Part shown: positions 40,074-48,342 of the stretch, one piece after another | Layout: every line of letters starts with the position of its first letter | Numbering within the stretch: the first letter of the stretch is position 1 | Source of the DNA: a virus | Virus record (IMG/VR): IMGVR_UViG_3300027759_006101 | Location: 124,001-188,000 of that record | DNA: 64,000 nt | Reading direction: 5' to 3' (one strand) | Position numbers and translations under genes: made by a program | Notes under the pieces: model-generated | Databases searched by the model: none | Told to the model about the DNA's origin: nothing | What the model saw: the letters and a program-made list of their open reading frames with translations, nothing else

Positions 40074-40328
40074 TTAGTTTACTTCCAGCAGTTCATTGCC
40101 AACAGGAATGATATGCTTTACACCATTACGGTCTAATTCAGCCTTGTATAGAGTGTCATAAAGAGGAGTATTTTCCTTACGAGCATTACGATACGCAACT
40201 TGATAAGCGGCTTGTTTGCAAGTGCCATTCCAAATGATGCTTGAAGAATTCTTGCTCTTCTCAAGAACATAGTAAGTGCTTGTGCCATCTACTGTAAGAT
40301 GGCGGGTGATTTCGATATGCTTGTTCAT
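40074..40328 (-). CDS. Hypothetical protein
   Basis: 84 residues, basic, alpha/beta. Leaderless promoter: TTGCAT, 17 bases, TAATAT, six bases, ATG. Not recognised. Confidence 0.6.
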   Translation of the reverse strand: MNKHIEITRHLTVDGTSTYYVLEKSKNSSSIIWNGTCKQAAYQVAYRNARKENTPLYDTLYKAELDRNGVKHIIPVGNELLEVN

Positions 40329-40392
40329 AGCAATATATTACCTCAGTTATAAAGACAATGCAAGAAAATAAATTTATTTGCGAAATAACTTT

Positions 40393-40413
40393 AGTTATGG
40401 TATTACCATAACT
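40393..40413 (-). repeat. Transcription-unit-end hairpin
   Basis: Left arm AGTTATGGTA. It follows the terminator of the candidate RNA. Confidence 0.65.
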
Positions 40414-40424
40414 AGAATAAACCC

Positions 40425-40718
40425 TCAAGAAAATTCTTAGAGGATTTATTTGGATTTGTGGCTAGCTGGATTTCAACCAGTACGTAACACAAGGGCAGTT
40501 CTTTCGATGGTCTCTGCCTACGATGATGCCCGTGTCCTAAAAGGAGCATAGCACCCAACCACAAATCATTACACTTGGATAGATTGTTTGCGTCAACCAT
40601 CTCCAAGGTTTCAGTAAAAGATTGTGGACTTAACCACTCCAAGGTTGCTACCCTTATTTGAATCTCGCAATAGATTCTAGCCGTTCTGGTCTTTTACTGT
40701 AATGCGGATACTGACCCA
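40425..40718 (-). ncRNA. Candidate structured RNA with a tRNA-like 3' domain
   Basis: A promoter (TTGTGC, 17 bases, TATTAT at 40726-40754) and a terminator (CCTCAAGAA type, 40423-40444) bracket about 300 nt. Long pairings: a 10-bp helix 40612-40621/40690-40699 enclosing a 6-bp hairpin at 40660-40677, and an 11-bp helix 40455-40465/40555-40565. Two of its pairs are G-U only if the RNA comes from the minus strand. The 4-bp arm with a seven-base loop (40466-40480, RNA loop UUGAAAU) looks like a tRNA T-arm beside an acceptor stem. A 15-nt near-repeat (ACCTTGGAG with TGGTT) occurs twice. An ORF starting TTG at 40642 exists, but it runs through the terminator and lacks a clear ribosome site. Confidence 0.6.
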
Positions 40719-40725
40719 CACCAAT

Positions 40726-40754
40726 ATAATACACTATCTATGGGTAAAGCACAA
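40726..40754 (-). promoter_or_regulatory. Promoter of the candidate RNA
   Basis: Minus strand TTGTGC, 17 bases, TATTAT. Confidence 0.55.
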
Positions 40755-40788
40755 GAACTATTTAAACTATTTTTAGATGAGAATTTTC

Positions 40789-40817
40789 TTGCAATCATAT
40801 AATACAGATGATATATT
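40789..40817 (+). promoter_or_regulatory. Promoter, leaderless type
   Basis: TTGCAA, 17 bases, TATATT, six bases (ACAGGT), ATG at 40824. Confidence 0.7.
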
Positions 40818-40823
40818 ACAGGT

Positions 40824-41189
40824 ATGGAAAACACTACTGCAAAACGAATGGTAATGAGAGTTCGACTTGAGGATGTTAGCGATAGGTCATCCTGTATTGC
40901 ATATGTAGGTCAAGGTACTTGGTTTGATGGCAAGCACTTTATCGTAACACAATACAAAGCAAACCCATCAGTCTATTATTTCTTTGTTTACAATGACCAG
41001 ATTCCTTATAATTACTTTGGAGATTTCAAAGGCTCCTATGGTAAAGAAATCTGGACTGCAAATCCTGACAATGGTGAAATGGCTGGAACCACTTATATTT
41101 ACAGCCCAAGTTTAGACCGCTTGTATAAGCCTTTTAGCCCAAATCCAAATTGGGATAATTCACCAGCATTCATTTTTGAAATGAAGTAG
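40824..41189 (+). CDS. Hypothetical protein, MENTT start
   Basis: 121 residues, Tyr/Phe/Pro-rich, beta type. It shares only its first codons (ATGGAAAACACTAC) with the genes at 29997 and 31044. Not recognised. Confidence 0.6.
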   Translation: MENTTAKRMVMRVRLEDVSDRSSCIAYVGQGTWFDGKHFIVTQYKANPSVYYFFVYNDQIPYNYFGDFKGSYGKEIWTANPDNGEMAGTTYIYSPSLDRLYKPFSPNPNWDNSPAFIFEMK

Positions 41190-41202
41190 CCTATATCATA
41201 TC

Positions 41203-41228
41203 CCTTGACGAAAGTCAAGGGATATATT
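41203..41228 (+). terminator. Terminator, CTTGAC type
   Basis: Stem ATCCCTTGAC with its complement around GAAA, then T-rich. Confidence 0.75.
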
Positions 41229-41248
41229 TTTATTTGACAAATTTTTAC

Positions 41249-41269
41249 AGGTGTGTGATTTACACACCT
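41249..41269 (-). repeat. Transcription-unit-end hairpin
   Basis: Left arm AGGTGTGTAA on the minus strand with TTTGTCAAAT following. Belongs to the gene at 41305. Confidence 0.7.
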
Positions 41270-41304
41270 AAAGATAAATCCCAAGATTTTTCTTGGGATT
41301 TATT

Positions 41305-41475
41305 TTAAAACTCTTCTTGAACTTCTATACCATTATCATCACAATATTGGTATATTTCTTTCTTTCTTTTTTCATCTCTTCTCATTACGAGCTGATTTGC
41401 AGAGTCAAATAATAAGTAACTGTTTCTACTTTTGCGTACAAACCAGATGACAATAGGGTAATCATCTAATAACAT
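41305..41475 (-). CDS. Hypothetical protein
   Basis: 56 residues: beta-rich N-terminus (YPIVIWFVR), then a basic helix (RRDEKRKKEIYQY). No ribosome site is clear and a palindrome (GGAGGGA) separates it from the gene upstream. Moderate support. Confidence 0.45.
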   Translation of the reverse strand: MLLDDYPIVIWFVRKSRNSYLLFDSANQLVMRRDEKRKKEIYQYCDDNGIEVQEEF

Positions 41476-41513
41476 AATCAAGCTTGGAGGGACATAGTCC
41501 CTCCATTCCTTTC

Positions 41514-41825
41514 CTACAAAATTTCTACAGAACCTGTCTTACGGTTTTCTTCATAGTAAACAGTGGTCATCTGGTCACTGTCATCAATAGTCAAAGTATC
41601 AGCATAAACTGTACTTTCTTCGTGGATTTCATTGTAGTCAATATCTGCTTCGTTGTCAATCACAGCCTGAACAAAATGAGGATTGAGTTCATCCCACTGG
41701 GCTTTGGTGAACTTCTTAAAGTTTGCTGGGTCAAGACCAGCCTCTTCACAGCACTCATTGAACACGTCTTCGTCAATCACCAAATGATAATTAACTTCGA
41801 AAGAACCTTCGATTGAAATTTCCAT
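41514..41825 (-). CDS. Hypothetical acidic protein
   Basis: 103 residues, very acidic (about 24 Asp/Glu). AAGGAG ribosome site and a TATACT promoter. Not recognised. Confidence 0.6.
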   Translation of the reverse strand: MEISIEGSFEVNYHLVIDEDVFNECCEEAGLDPANFKKFTKAQWDELNPHFVQAVIDNEADIDYNEIHEESTVYADTLTIDDSDQMTTVYYEENRKTGSVEIL

Positions 41826-41903
41826 ATCCTAACTCCTTACACGAATAGTATAACACATATTGTATAGATGTCAAGAAAATAAATATATTTGACAAGTTTT
41901 TTA

Positions 41904-41925
41904 AGGAATGGTATTTACCATTCCT
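41904..41925 (-). repeat. Transcription-unit-end hairpin
   Basis: Left arm AGGAATGGTA, with CTTGTCAAATATATTT following on the minus strand. Belongs to the gene at 41978. Confidence 0.75.
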
Positions 41926-41943
41926 TAAGTTTATTTTCAACAA

Positions 41944-41975
41944 AAAAAAGAGGGCTTTTTAGCCCTCTTTTGCAC
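41944..41975 (-). terminator. Terminator of the coiled-coil gene
   Basis: Minus strand stem AAAGAGGGCT with its complement, then T7. Confidence 0.8.
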
Positions 41976-41977
41976 AA

Positions 41978-42319
41978 TTATGCTTCTTCTTTCGCTTCCA
42001 AAGCACGAATGATATACTTCATCTGGTCTACTTCTGCTTTGATACGAGATTCATTGGCACGAGCTGTCTCTAATAGATATTCTGCTTCACGCTTTGCAAC
42101 AATCAGGTCTTGGGTCTTTTCAGAAACCTTAGCATTTCGTGCTTCTGCATTGCTTCCAAGTTCTTTTGCATCAACATTACGATAGATGAGATTTACTGCA
42201 TCTTCAAGAGCATAAACGCTCTTCTTAAACTGAATGTTCGATTCTGCTGTCTTGTCGATTGCAGAGGTGTATTGACCAACAGCACTCATGAATAGATTGA
42301 TAACTTCTTTTTTCGTCAT
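41978..42319 (-). CDS. Coiled-coil protein
   Basis: 113 residues from the ATG at 42319 (AAGGAG upstream). An almost continuous charged helix with a heptad pattern (TQDLIVAKREAEYLLETARAN and beyond); probably an oligomeric coiled coil. No known family. Confidence 0.6.
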   Translation of the reverse strand: MTKKEVINLFMSAVGQYTSAIDKTAESNIQFKKSVYALEDAVNLIYRNVDAKELGSNAEARNAKVSEKTQDLIVAKREAEYLLETARANESRIKAEVDQMKYIIRALEAKEEA

Positions 42320-42402
42320 TTCAGACTCCTTGGTTTGATGACTTATTATATCATCATGTATATGGTGTGCAAGTAAAATAAAAATATTTGACAAAAAAAA
42401 TT

Positions 42403-42424
42403 AGGGATGATATTTATCATCCCT
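42403..42424 (-). repeat. Transcription-unit-end hairpin acting as sole terminator
   Basis: Left arm AGGGATGATA. It overlaps the stop codon of the gene at 42423 and is followed on the minus strand by T8 then GTCAAAT; no other terminator is present here. Confidence 0.75.
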
Positions 42425-42692
42425 AGAATGGTTTGTAAGAATAATTTCCTTCATAGTATGTTTTAAATCTATCCCAAATGTCATCACCTATGTTACGTGG
42501 AATATTAATAGTGAAGACTGTTCCAAACGCTTCGCAAACTGCATAGTATTTCTTCCCGTTAGTCCATAAGATACATCCAGCGCCTTCGGGAAACTTCATT
42601 CTAATTCCAATTCTATCTGTCAAATGAGGTTTTAAGATATTATTATCTGTAAACTCTCCATTTTGATAAATTGCTGTTACTATTTCTTTCAT
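42423..42692 (-). CDS. Hypothetical protein
   Basis: 89 residues from the ATG at 42692; an upstream start (TTG at 42776) is possible. Alpha/beta, with a Cys pair. Not recognised. Last gene of a four-gene operon. Confidence 0.5.
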   Translation of the reverse strand: MKEIVTAIYQNGEFTDNNILKPHLTDRIGIRMKFPEGAGCILWTNGKKYYAVCEAFGTVFTINIPRNIGDDIWDRFKTYYEGNYSYKPF

Positions 42693-42794
42693 TGTATGGG
42701 AGGGCTCAAAAATGGCATTTTTCAGTATCATAGGTACTCTAGTTTGTTTTGGCCTATCAATTCTATTTATACTCAAAAAAGAAGATGACCAAGC

Positions 42795-43307
42795 CTAAAG
42801 CTTGGTCAATACTTCCAATTTACTTTTAGTGTAAGGGTCATTGGGGAAACGTGCAAGAGTCATTTTGCAATATCCAATGGCTCTTATTTTATCACCAGAT
42901 TTTTCACACACACTAATAAGAGAATGATGAGTGCTTTTCGGAGCATCTTTCCATCTAATTGCAGATTCATAATATCTAATTGCCAACTTCAAATCTACAT
43001 ACATAATACGATAGAACTGACCAAGGTATTCATAAGCACGATAACCATTTGGATTAAGAGAAAGATAGCGTTTTGCGAACTTTTCTGCTTGGAATAGCCA
43101 CACTGTATCTTGCTTGTTGATTGCCATACTCCACATAAGCCAAATCATATTTTCCCAAGAATCAGCATCGTGGTAATCATGCATCAACACTTCTTTATAA
43201 AGTGAAATTATACGTGGGTAATCGCCTTCCTTAGTTTCAGAAACACCATGCCATAATGTTTCAATTGTCTTTTTCAGATACTTTATTTTCTGTTCAAGAG
43301 TTTGCAT
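42795..43307 (-). CDS. TPR-like helical repeat protein
   Basis: 170 residues with at least three TPR-like helical pairs (NPNGYRAYEYLGQFYRIMYV and AIRYYESAIRWKDAPKSTHH are typical). Such repeats bind other proteins. Overlaps the upstream gene by 14 bases. Confidence 0.65.
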   Translation of the reverse strand: MQTLEQKIKYLKKTIETLWHGVSETKEGDYPRIISLYKEVLMHDYHDADSWENMIWLMWSMAINKQDTVWLFQAEKFAKRYLSLNPNGYRAYEYLGQFYRIMYVDLKLAIRYYESAIRWKDAPKSTHHSLISVCEKSGDKIRAIGYCKMTLARFPNDPYTKSKLEVLTKL

Positions 43308-43635
43308 TTTTCTCTAACTCCAATTCTTCATTATCCATCAGGTATTCTTTGTAAATTGCTTGTCTAACTAAATGACATATATCAACATTCTTTGCAAAGT
43401 TCACCAAAATATTTTCTCTCTGGTATCCTTCAAAAATTGTTCTGCGCTTCTTCTGTGAATTGTCCCACTCATATATAAAGAAGTGCATCGAATTCTTCAT
43501 ATCAGAGAAGGCATACTCTACCATATAAGTGCCATCAACATTAATAAATGCATCAAAGCCTGAAATTACATCAGAACCTTTAAGTTCGTATCCTGTACCT
43601 GTTTTTGAAAAGTAAATCCACACTGTAGGTTCCAT
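43294..43635 (-). CDS. Hypothetical protein
   Basis: 113 residues, alpha/beta; no recognised motif. Middle gene of the operon that starts at 44085. Confidence 0.55.
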   Translation of the reverse strand: MEPTVWIYFSKTGTGYELKGSDVISGFDAFINVDGTYMVEYAFSDMKNSMHFFIYEWDNSQKKRRTIFEGYQRENILVNFAKNVDICHLVRQAIYKEYLMDNEELELEKNANS

Positions 43636-43638
43636 AGT

Positions 43639-44085
43639 TTAGTTTACCATGTTTTCTTGGTGCTTGATAAATTGATTTTGAATAGTGTCGATAAAACGTA
43701 CATCAAAATTTAATGATTGAAATTCTACTGGCTTTGTTCCATCTAAATTTTCGTGATGCCCAGTAAAGTAAAAGTAATCTTTGTCTATGTGTAATTTAGC
43801 ATACTTAAATTTCTTTGCTGTTCCTGATTTAAAATTGTGCTTAAATACATAAGTGAATTTTTGCTGTTCAATATCTGGGACGCAGATGATTCTACGGATA
43901 GTGTGAAATGCGCCTTGTAGTAATTTCACATTATCAGTATCAAGTTTAAAGGCAAGTGGTTTGTTTTTGGGTATATCTGTGAGGTTCTCTTTAATATCAG
44001 AGAAGAATTCTGGGTCATACTCCATAGAGAAATAGCCAAATAAAGTTGTGTCTTCACTTGCTGACGCTTCGAAGGAAATAATCAT
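43639..44085 (-). CDS. Hypothetical protein
   Basis: 148 residues from the ATG at 44085 (nine bases after TATAAT; an ATG at 44094 directly abuts the box). Beta-rich with no known motif. First gene of a four-gene operon. Confidence 0.55.
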   Translation of the reverse strand: MIISFEASASEDTTLFGYFSMEYDPEFFSDIKENLTDIPKNKPLAFKLDTDNVKLLQGAFHTIRRIICVPDIEQQKFTYVFKHNFKSGTAKKFKYAKLHIDKDYFYFTGHHENLDGTKPVEFQSLNFDVRFIDTIQNQFIKHQENMVN

Positions 44086-44094
44086 AACAGACAT

Positions 44095-44123
44095 ATTATA
44101 TCTGTTATATGATGAAATTTCAA
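44095..44123 (-). promoter_or_regulatory. Promoter of the 42.4-44.1 kb operon
   Basis: Minus strand TTGAAA, 17 bases, TATAAT. Confidence 0.65.
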
Positions 44124-44150
44124 GAGAAAAAAATATTGCAAAGATTTTAC

Positions 44151-44172
44151 AGGTATGGTGGTCACCATACCT
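44151..44172 (-). repeat. Transcription-unit-end hairpin
   Basis: Left arm AGGTATGGTG. It lies between the terminator of the GHKL gene and the promoter at 44095. Confidence 0.7.
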
Positions 44173-44217
44173 TCGATAAAGTTGCAAAAATAATTTGACA
44201 GCTTGACTTGACAAAAA

Positions 44218-44245
44218 AAAAGCCCCCTCCCGAAGGAGGGGGCTT
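44218..44245 (-). terminator. Terminator of the GHKL ATPase gene
   Basis: Minus strand stem AGCCCCCTCC with its complement around TTCG, then T9. Confidence 0.92.
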
Positions 44246-44251
44246 GGTGGT

Positions 44252-45664
44252 CTATTCGACCACCTCGCCGAGGCTCTCAGTGAACTTGCTCAGTACCAGT
44301 TTGGCAATTTTCAACTCTTCAGGTCGAAAGGTTGCAAGAACGTGCTTCCTTGCCTTGAGGACATCACTGCGGTATCCCTTTGTAAGGCTACGCCATTTGT
44401 CCACATAGGTGTACGATGCATTCTTATTGCGATACTGGTCGTATTCCTTGGGCATCTGGTAACACCATAGTGCGATGTCGGCAACTGAATCATTGGTCAA
44501 GTCTATCTCTGTCTTGATTTGGTTTACATTGAAATCCTTGTCAAGGTTAGAGGAAACCTCAATGGTGATTCGCACTCTTGAAGCACGACCATGGCTGTCG
44601 GCAAACACTACCCAAGAACGGCTCTCTCTCGAAATAGTGGTCTTTCGCTTGCCAATTGTACCGTTGGCATAACCATCAATGTACGCTTCGATTGCCTTGT
44701 TACCAATTGCAGGGTGCATAGGACGGCACTTGCTGTCTAGGTGCAATCGACCATCACGGTAGAAATACACACCAGAGTTTTGGTTATTCACAGGGCGATT
44801 GTACACATCCTTGGGCAATAGTTTGCACTCGGAACGCTCTGGCAAAAGGAACACAGACACCTTCACATCCTCATTGCCAACGTGGAACACCTTGGATTGA
44901 ACAGGAGTTTGTCGTAGCATTGGGTCTAAAGGCTTGACTACCTGAAGAGTTGCATAAGTCAGACCGACCTTAAGAGATGCACCCTTTTCGATACGCTTTT
45001 GGTATACCTCACCAAGTTGCGCCCCGATGCTAGTAAGGTTCTTTAAACCATTCGGGTTAAAGTTCAGTCCATTCTTAAGGAATGAGGAGGCTTCGTCTTT
45101 CAGGTTATGAACCACAACGATAGTACCGTGGTTCATAAAGTTGCCATTCTCATCTGTGACCTCTTTCCAAATTGAAAGGGCTGGGTCATCAGGATTGATG
45201 CGAGAGTGGCACTTGCGTACGGACACGTTCCAATCGTCCATTGCTTTCATATTGCTCTGGTTGTATTCCATTGCGTGAATGCACTCATCTTCGCATTTCA
45301 TGATGACGGTAGAATGACCAGTGGTTGAGAACTTGGATACAAAGTTCTTCCATCCCGAACCATTCTTGCCAAGGTTAGGTGATACAATGGTGCTTACCTT
45401 TTTGGTAGTCCAGCCTTCGCTTGCCATCATATGCATAATGGATGGTGTCAAAGCCTTCTTGCCATTGTCTGCAACAACGAGAACCTTCTTGCCATTATAG
45501 GTTGAAAGATATACACTGATTTGTGTAGCACCGCTATCGAATGAGTTGTCGATAGGCTCTAGAAGAGCGGAATTAAGTGTGTGACCAGAGTTCTGGTTAC
45601 GGGTGAATGAAACGGTTGGTTCCACTGAACGAATCTCGTTCAAGGGTGTAAGGTCTTCAAACAT
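44252..45664 (-). CDS. MORC-like GHKL ATPase
   Basis: 470 residues from the ATG at 45664 (GGAGA upstream). The Bergerat-fold ATPase motifs are EPIDNSFDSGAT (about 37-48, with Glu and Asn), VVADNGKKALTP and NLGKNGSGWKNF. This arrangement resembles MORC/Hsp90-type ATPases. The C-terminal half is not recognised. Together with the rIIA-like protein it makes two GHKL ATPases in this half. A clamp on DNA or a host-takeover role is inferred from that resemblance only. Confidence 0.75.
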   Translation of the reverse strand: MFEDLTPLNEIRSVEPTVSFTRNQNSGHTLNSALLEPIDNSFDSGATQISVYLSTYNGKKVLVVADNGKKALTPSIMHMMASEGWTTKKVSTIVSPNLGKNGSGWKNFVSKFSTTGHSTVIMKCEDECIHAMEYNQSNMKAMDDWNVSVRKCHSRINPDDPALSIWKEVTDENGNFMNHGTIVVVHNLKDEASSFLKNGLNFNPNGLKNLTSIGAQLGEVYQKRIEKGASLKVGLTYATLQVVKPLDPMLRQTPVQSKVFHVGNEDVKVSVFLLPERSECKLLPKDVYNRPVNNQNSGVYFYRDGRLHLDSKCRPMHPAIGNKAIEAYIDGYANGTIGKRKTTISRESRSWVVFADSHGRASRVRITIEVSSNLDKDFNVNQIKTEIDLTNDSVADIALWCYQMPKEYDQYRNKNASYTYVDKWRSLTKGYRSDVLKARKHVLATFRPEELKIAKLVLSKFTESLGEVVE

Positions 45665-45813
45665 TGTCTTCTCCAAACAACAGTTAAGGGCTTTTCCTTA
45701 CTGACAAAGATAGTATAAGGCATACTTTAAAAGTGTGCAATAGAAATCGGGAGATATGTAACAAAAAAAGTTACCTATTTTAGAGCTGAAAAAAATATTT
45801 TGACAAATTTATA

Positions 45814-45835
45814 AAGGTGTGGTCTTTACCACACC
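45814..45835 (-). repeat. Transcription-unit-end hairpin
   Basis: Left arm AGGTGTGGTA (minus strand); TTTGTCAAAATATTT follows. Belongs to the genes ending at 45949. Confidence 0.75.
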
Positions 45836-45857
45836 TTAAGATAATTGTTAAATAAAA

Positions 45858-45893
45858 AACAGGCAAGTGGAGGGGTCTTGCCTGTTTTTTATT
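45858..45893 (-). terminator. Terminator of the 45.9-46.5 kb genes
   Basis: Stem AAAACAGGCAAG with its complement, AT-flanked on both sides. Confidence 0.75.
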
Positions 45894-45948
45894 GCCTTAT
45901 TTGACTAAGGTCTGATAATATTATACATAATATTCAACGCAGATGCAC

Positions 45949-46203
45949 TTAGATTAAGAACTCTGTATTTGTTTTTTCTGAAATAATTTTGAATGTTTCA
46001 ATAAATCCATGATATTCAGGATTGCAGCAATAAAATTCCCTATTATTAGAATTACTAAATTTCAATAGATTCACTACCAGCTCCTGAAATTCATTTTCAG
46101 TTAGGTCTAGTTCTTTGAGAATTTTTGCACGGCTTTCTACATTTGTTGTTTGGTCAATAATGTAGATAAACCGTGCTATGTTTTTACGTAGATTGATAGT
46201 CAT
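45949..46203 (-). CDS. Hypothetical protein
   Basis: 84 residues, helical with a C-terminal Cys-Cys; not recognised. Its start touches the stop of the gene at 46203. Confidence 0.55.
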   Translation of the reverse strand: MTINLRKNIARFIYIIDQTTNVESRAKILKELDLTENEFQELVVNLLKFSNSNNREFYCCNPEYHGFIETFKIISEKTNTEFLI

Positions 46204-46550
46204 TAATAAAAAGCAACCAAGTAATGACCAGCATCAGCGTGAAGTCTAAACATCCTAGCAAGGTCTTTAAACTCTTGCTCTTCAATATCATAGTTTTGGA
46301 TGTAAGAATCTCGCCATTCAGTTTCTTCCAAGTCAGTTGCCATCTGCTTTACAGTTTCGTTTGAAATTTTGGAAGTTTTTGGGTCGCCATACAAACAAAC
46401 ACCAGTGACATCTTCTACAAAACGAGCATAAACTTTACCACGAAATGAAGAGTTTCCATTGTCAGAACATAGACCGCCACAGATGCAAAAATCGCCTTCT
46501 ACCATAGCGTCTTCGTTGTCATTTTTTTTCCAAAGGTTATCAAGTCCCAT
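46203..46550 (-). CDS. MGLDNLWKK / VEDVTG-family protein
   Basis: 115 residues. The start MGLDNLWKK is a recurrent phage protein opening; the CICGGLC cluster may bind metal. VEDVTGVCL and MATDLEET relate it to the gene at 39267. AAGGAG ribosome site. Confidence 0.65.
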   Translation of the reverse strand: MGLDNLWKKNDNEDAMVEGDFCICGGLCSDNGNSSFRGKVYARFVEDVTGVCLYGDPKTSKISNETVKQMATDLEETEWRDSYIQNYDIEEQEFKDLARMFRLHADAGHYLVAFY

Positions 46551-46604
46551 ATCGCTCTCCTTATGTGTATATAATAACGCATATATTGGGAGTTGTCAAA
46601 TAAA

Positions 46605-46636
46605 AATATCCCTCTTACTGAAAAGAGGGATATTTG
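46605..46636 (-). terminator. Hairpin terminator
   Basis: Stem AATATCCCTCTT with its complement. The 46.64-46.77 kb stretch downstream holds no supported gene. Confidence 0.6.
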
Positions 46637-46771
46637 TTGGCCTGCTAGATTATTGACTTAAGGGCAATATACCTATCAACATCTGGATGGTAAAAACAGA
46701 AATTTTTCTTTTTTTACTCCGTGAGAACCAAACTAGTTTCTTATTACTAAAAATGTTAAGAGTAAACCTTT

Positions 46772-46972
46772 TTAATTAAGAATTGCAAAATCATAACCAT
46801 CAGACCACTTGACAAAATTCTTCTTAATGACTGGGTCTGTAATACTATCAATAATCTTATTGATATTGATTTCATTAGCTAAAAAAGCATTCTTACCAAT
46901 AGCATCCTTGACAGCCTGGTAAGACTTGTCATCAAACTTCTTACGGAAATTAGAGAGGTGAATTTTCTTCAA
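46772..46972 (-). CDS. Hypothetical protein
   Basis: 66 residues, charged, helical; not recognised. Ribosome site weak. Confidence 0.5.
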   Translation of the reverse strand: MKKIHLSNFRKKFDDKSYQAVKDAIGKNAFLANEININKIIDSITDPVIKKNFVKWSDGYDFAILN

Positions 46973-47045
46973 TTCATTTACCTTGAAACTTTATTTTGCA
47001 TTTTCATGCATAAGTATTTTATGAAAAAATTTGACAATTGTCAAT

Positions 47046-47066
47046 AGGCATTGTACTACAATGCCT
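47046..47066 (-). repeat. Transcription-unit-end hairpin
   Basis: Left arm AGGCATTGTA with loop change; TTGACAATTGTCAAAT-like follows. It lies after the terminator of 47122. Confidence 0.65.
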
Positions 47067-47084
47067 TAAGTATTTTGTCAAGAT

Positions 47085-47115
47085 TATTCTCCCCTCCACT
47101 TCTGGAGGGGAGATA
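47085..47115 (-). terminator. Terminator of the gene at 47122
   Basis: Stem CTCCCCTCC with its complement around ACTT. Confidence 0.75.
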
Positions 47116-47121
47116 GTCAGG

Positions 47122-47607
47122 TTAGACTGTGACTGCGGATGGAAGGCTTTGCTTCAACAAGTCAATCAAAACCGCAACAGCATACTCACTGTTGACCTTG
47201 TGCGTCTTGATAAAGTCCGCAATGTATTCACTGCTTGCATTAGACTTTACTAGAATGTCAACAACCTCTTCAGGTGTAAAAGCCTTCAACTGGCTAGGCT
47301 TTGGCAAAGGTAGTTGACCAGCCGTTTCTTGACGTGATACCCGGTTCTTTGCCCAAGTTGCCCTAATCTTAGCATTGACCGCAGATTGGTTTCGGTTAGA
47401 CACCATTACGGAACACTTGACTTTGGTGTATTCCTCTTTGGTGTAACCCAAGAACTCATGGGCTGAGGTATACTCGGAGTAACGCTTAGGGTCAGCGTGA
47501 AAACTGAGACCTTCTGCCTTGACAGCATCGGAGTACTGTTTAATCGTCTTGAACTTACTGCCCATTGCATAGGACTTTGCATAACTGTACGGGTAAATAT
47601 CTTCCAT
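47122..47607 (-). CDS. Protein with possible phage-integrase repeat unit
   Basis: 161 residues. FKTIKQYSDAVKAEGLSFH and EFLGYTKEEY match the general form of the INT_rpt (phage-integrase repeat) module also seen in the gene at 47809; the match is weaker. The C-terminal part is helical. Ribosome context GAGAGAAGCCAA. Confidence 0.5.
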   Translation of the reverse strand: MEDIYPYSYAKSYAMGSKFKTIKQYSDAVKAEGLSFHADPKRYSEYTSAHEFLGYTKEEYTKVKCSVMVSNRNQSAVNAKIRATWAKNRVSRQETAGQLPLPKPSQLKAFTPEEVVDILVKSNASSEYIADFIKTHKVNSEYAVAVLIDLLKQSLPSAVTV

Positions 47608-47733
47608 TTGGCTTCTCTCAACTAAGAACTAACTATGTTGTTCTTACACCAGTAGTATAACCTAACTACTATATGTTGTCAACAAACTATGCTATATATT
47701 TTAGAATATATTTTTTATTTGCATAAAAATTTC

Positions 47734-47755
47734 AGGAATGGTAATTACCATTCCT
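47734..47755 (-). repeat. Transcription-unit-end hairpin
   Basis: Left arm AGGAATGGTA, minus strand TTTTTATGCAAATAAAAA follows rather than TTTGTCAAA. Confidence 0.65.
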
Positions 47756-47778
47756 AGAGCTTATTGACAAAAAATTTT

Positions 47779-47802
47779 AGGATACACTTCATTGTGTATC
47801 CT
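47779..47802 (-). terminator. Hairpin after the INT_rpt-like gene
   Basis: Stem AGGATACACT with its complement followed on the minus strand by TTTTTTGTCAA, the same tail as the hairpin family, with longer arms. Confidence 0.7.
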
Positions 47803-47808
47803 AATTGT

Positions 47809-48141
47809 TTATTGACCAAGACCGAATATCTGTTTGATTATGTTACTAATCTTCCAGAATTTAACGGGCTTTTCTTCGTGGACGTTCTGGTCTTCTTGGA
47901 CAATTGAATCAATTTTACCAAGATAGTGAGCAGTACCAACCCACTCACCACGACGAGTATATACTTGATATGGATTGGTAGATAAACCATATGGCTTCTC
48001 TTCTCTCACCCATTCAGTATATTCTCTCATTGATTTGAATTTATACTTTTTGACAATAAGTCTGGCTTCATTATATGGAAGAACAAAATTCCATTCAGGA
48101 TTGCCAACCTTACGCTTATCCGAATCAACTGTTACACTCAT
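47809..48141 (-). CDS. Phage-integrase repeat-unit protein
   Basis: 110 residues from the ATG at 48141 (GGAAGCCATAC upstream). The segments YNEARLIVKKYKFKSMREY, STNPYQVY and WVGTAHYLG follow the INT_rpt pattern found in some phage integrases; no recombinase catalytic domain is attached. Role unknown. Confidence 0.6.
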   Translation of the reverse strand: MSVTVDSDKRKVGNPEWNFVLPYNEARLIVKKYKFKSMREYTEWVREEKPYGLSTNPYQVYTRRGEWVGTAHYLGKIDSIVQEDQNVHEEKPVKFWKISNIIKQIFGLGQ

Positions 48142-48235
48142 TGTATGGCTTCCTTTCATTGATAGTATACTCGGATAATATATACATTGTCAACGTATTG
48201 GGAACACCAAAACAAATATTTTTAATAATAAAATC

Positions 48236-48257
48236 AGGCATTGTATACTCAATGCCT
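48236..48257 (-). repeat. Transcription-unit-end hairpin
   Basis: Left arm AGGCATTGTA variant with GTATAC in the loop. It lies downstream of the terminator-like stem (48285-48318, TCCCTTCCAG) of the gene at 48343. Confidence 0.6.
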
Positions 48258-48342
48258 GAAAATAAAATGCAAATAAAAAATCCCTTCCAGAAAACACTAC
48301 TAAACTGGAAGGGATGAGACTCAATCTGTTTTATTATTTATC

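Noticed and set aside
40412-40642. 76-residue ORF on the minus strand
   Set aside because: TTG start, no clear ribosome site, runs through the terminator, and the region shows helices with G-U pairs; treated as an RNA.
40425-40718. tmRNA or RNase P identity for the candidate RNA
   Set aside because: No tag reading frame or conserved tmRNA ends; the RNase P conserved blocks could not be found.
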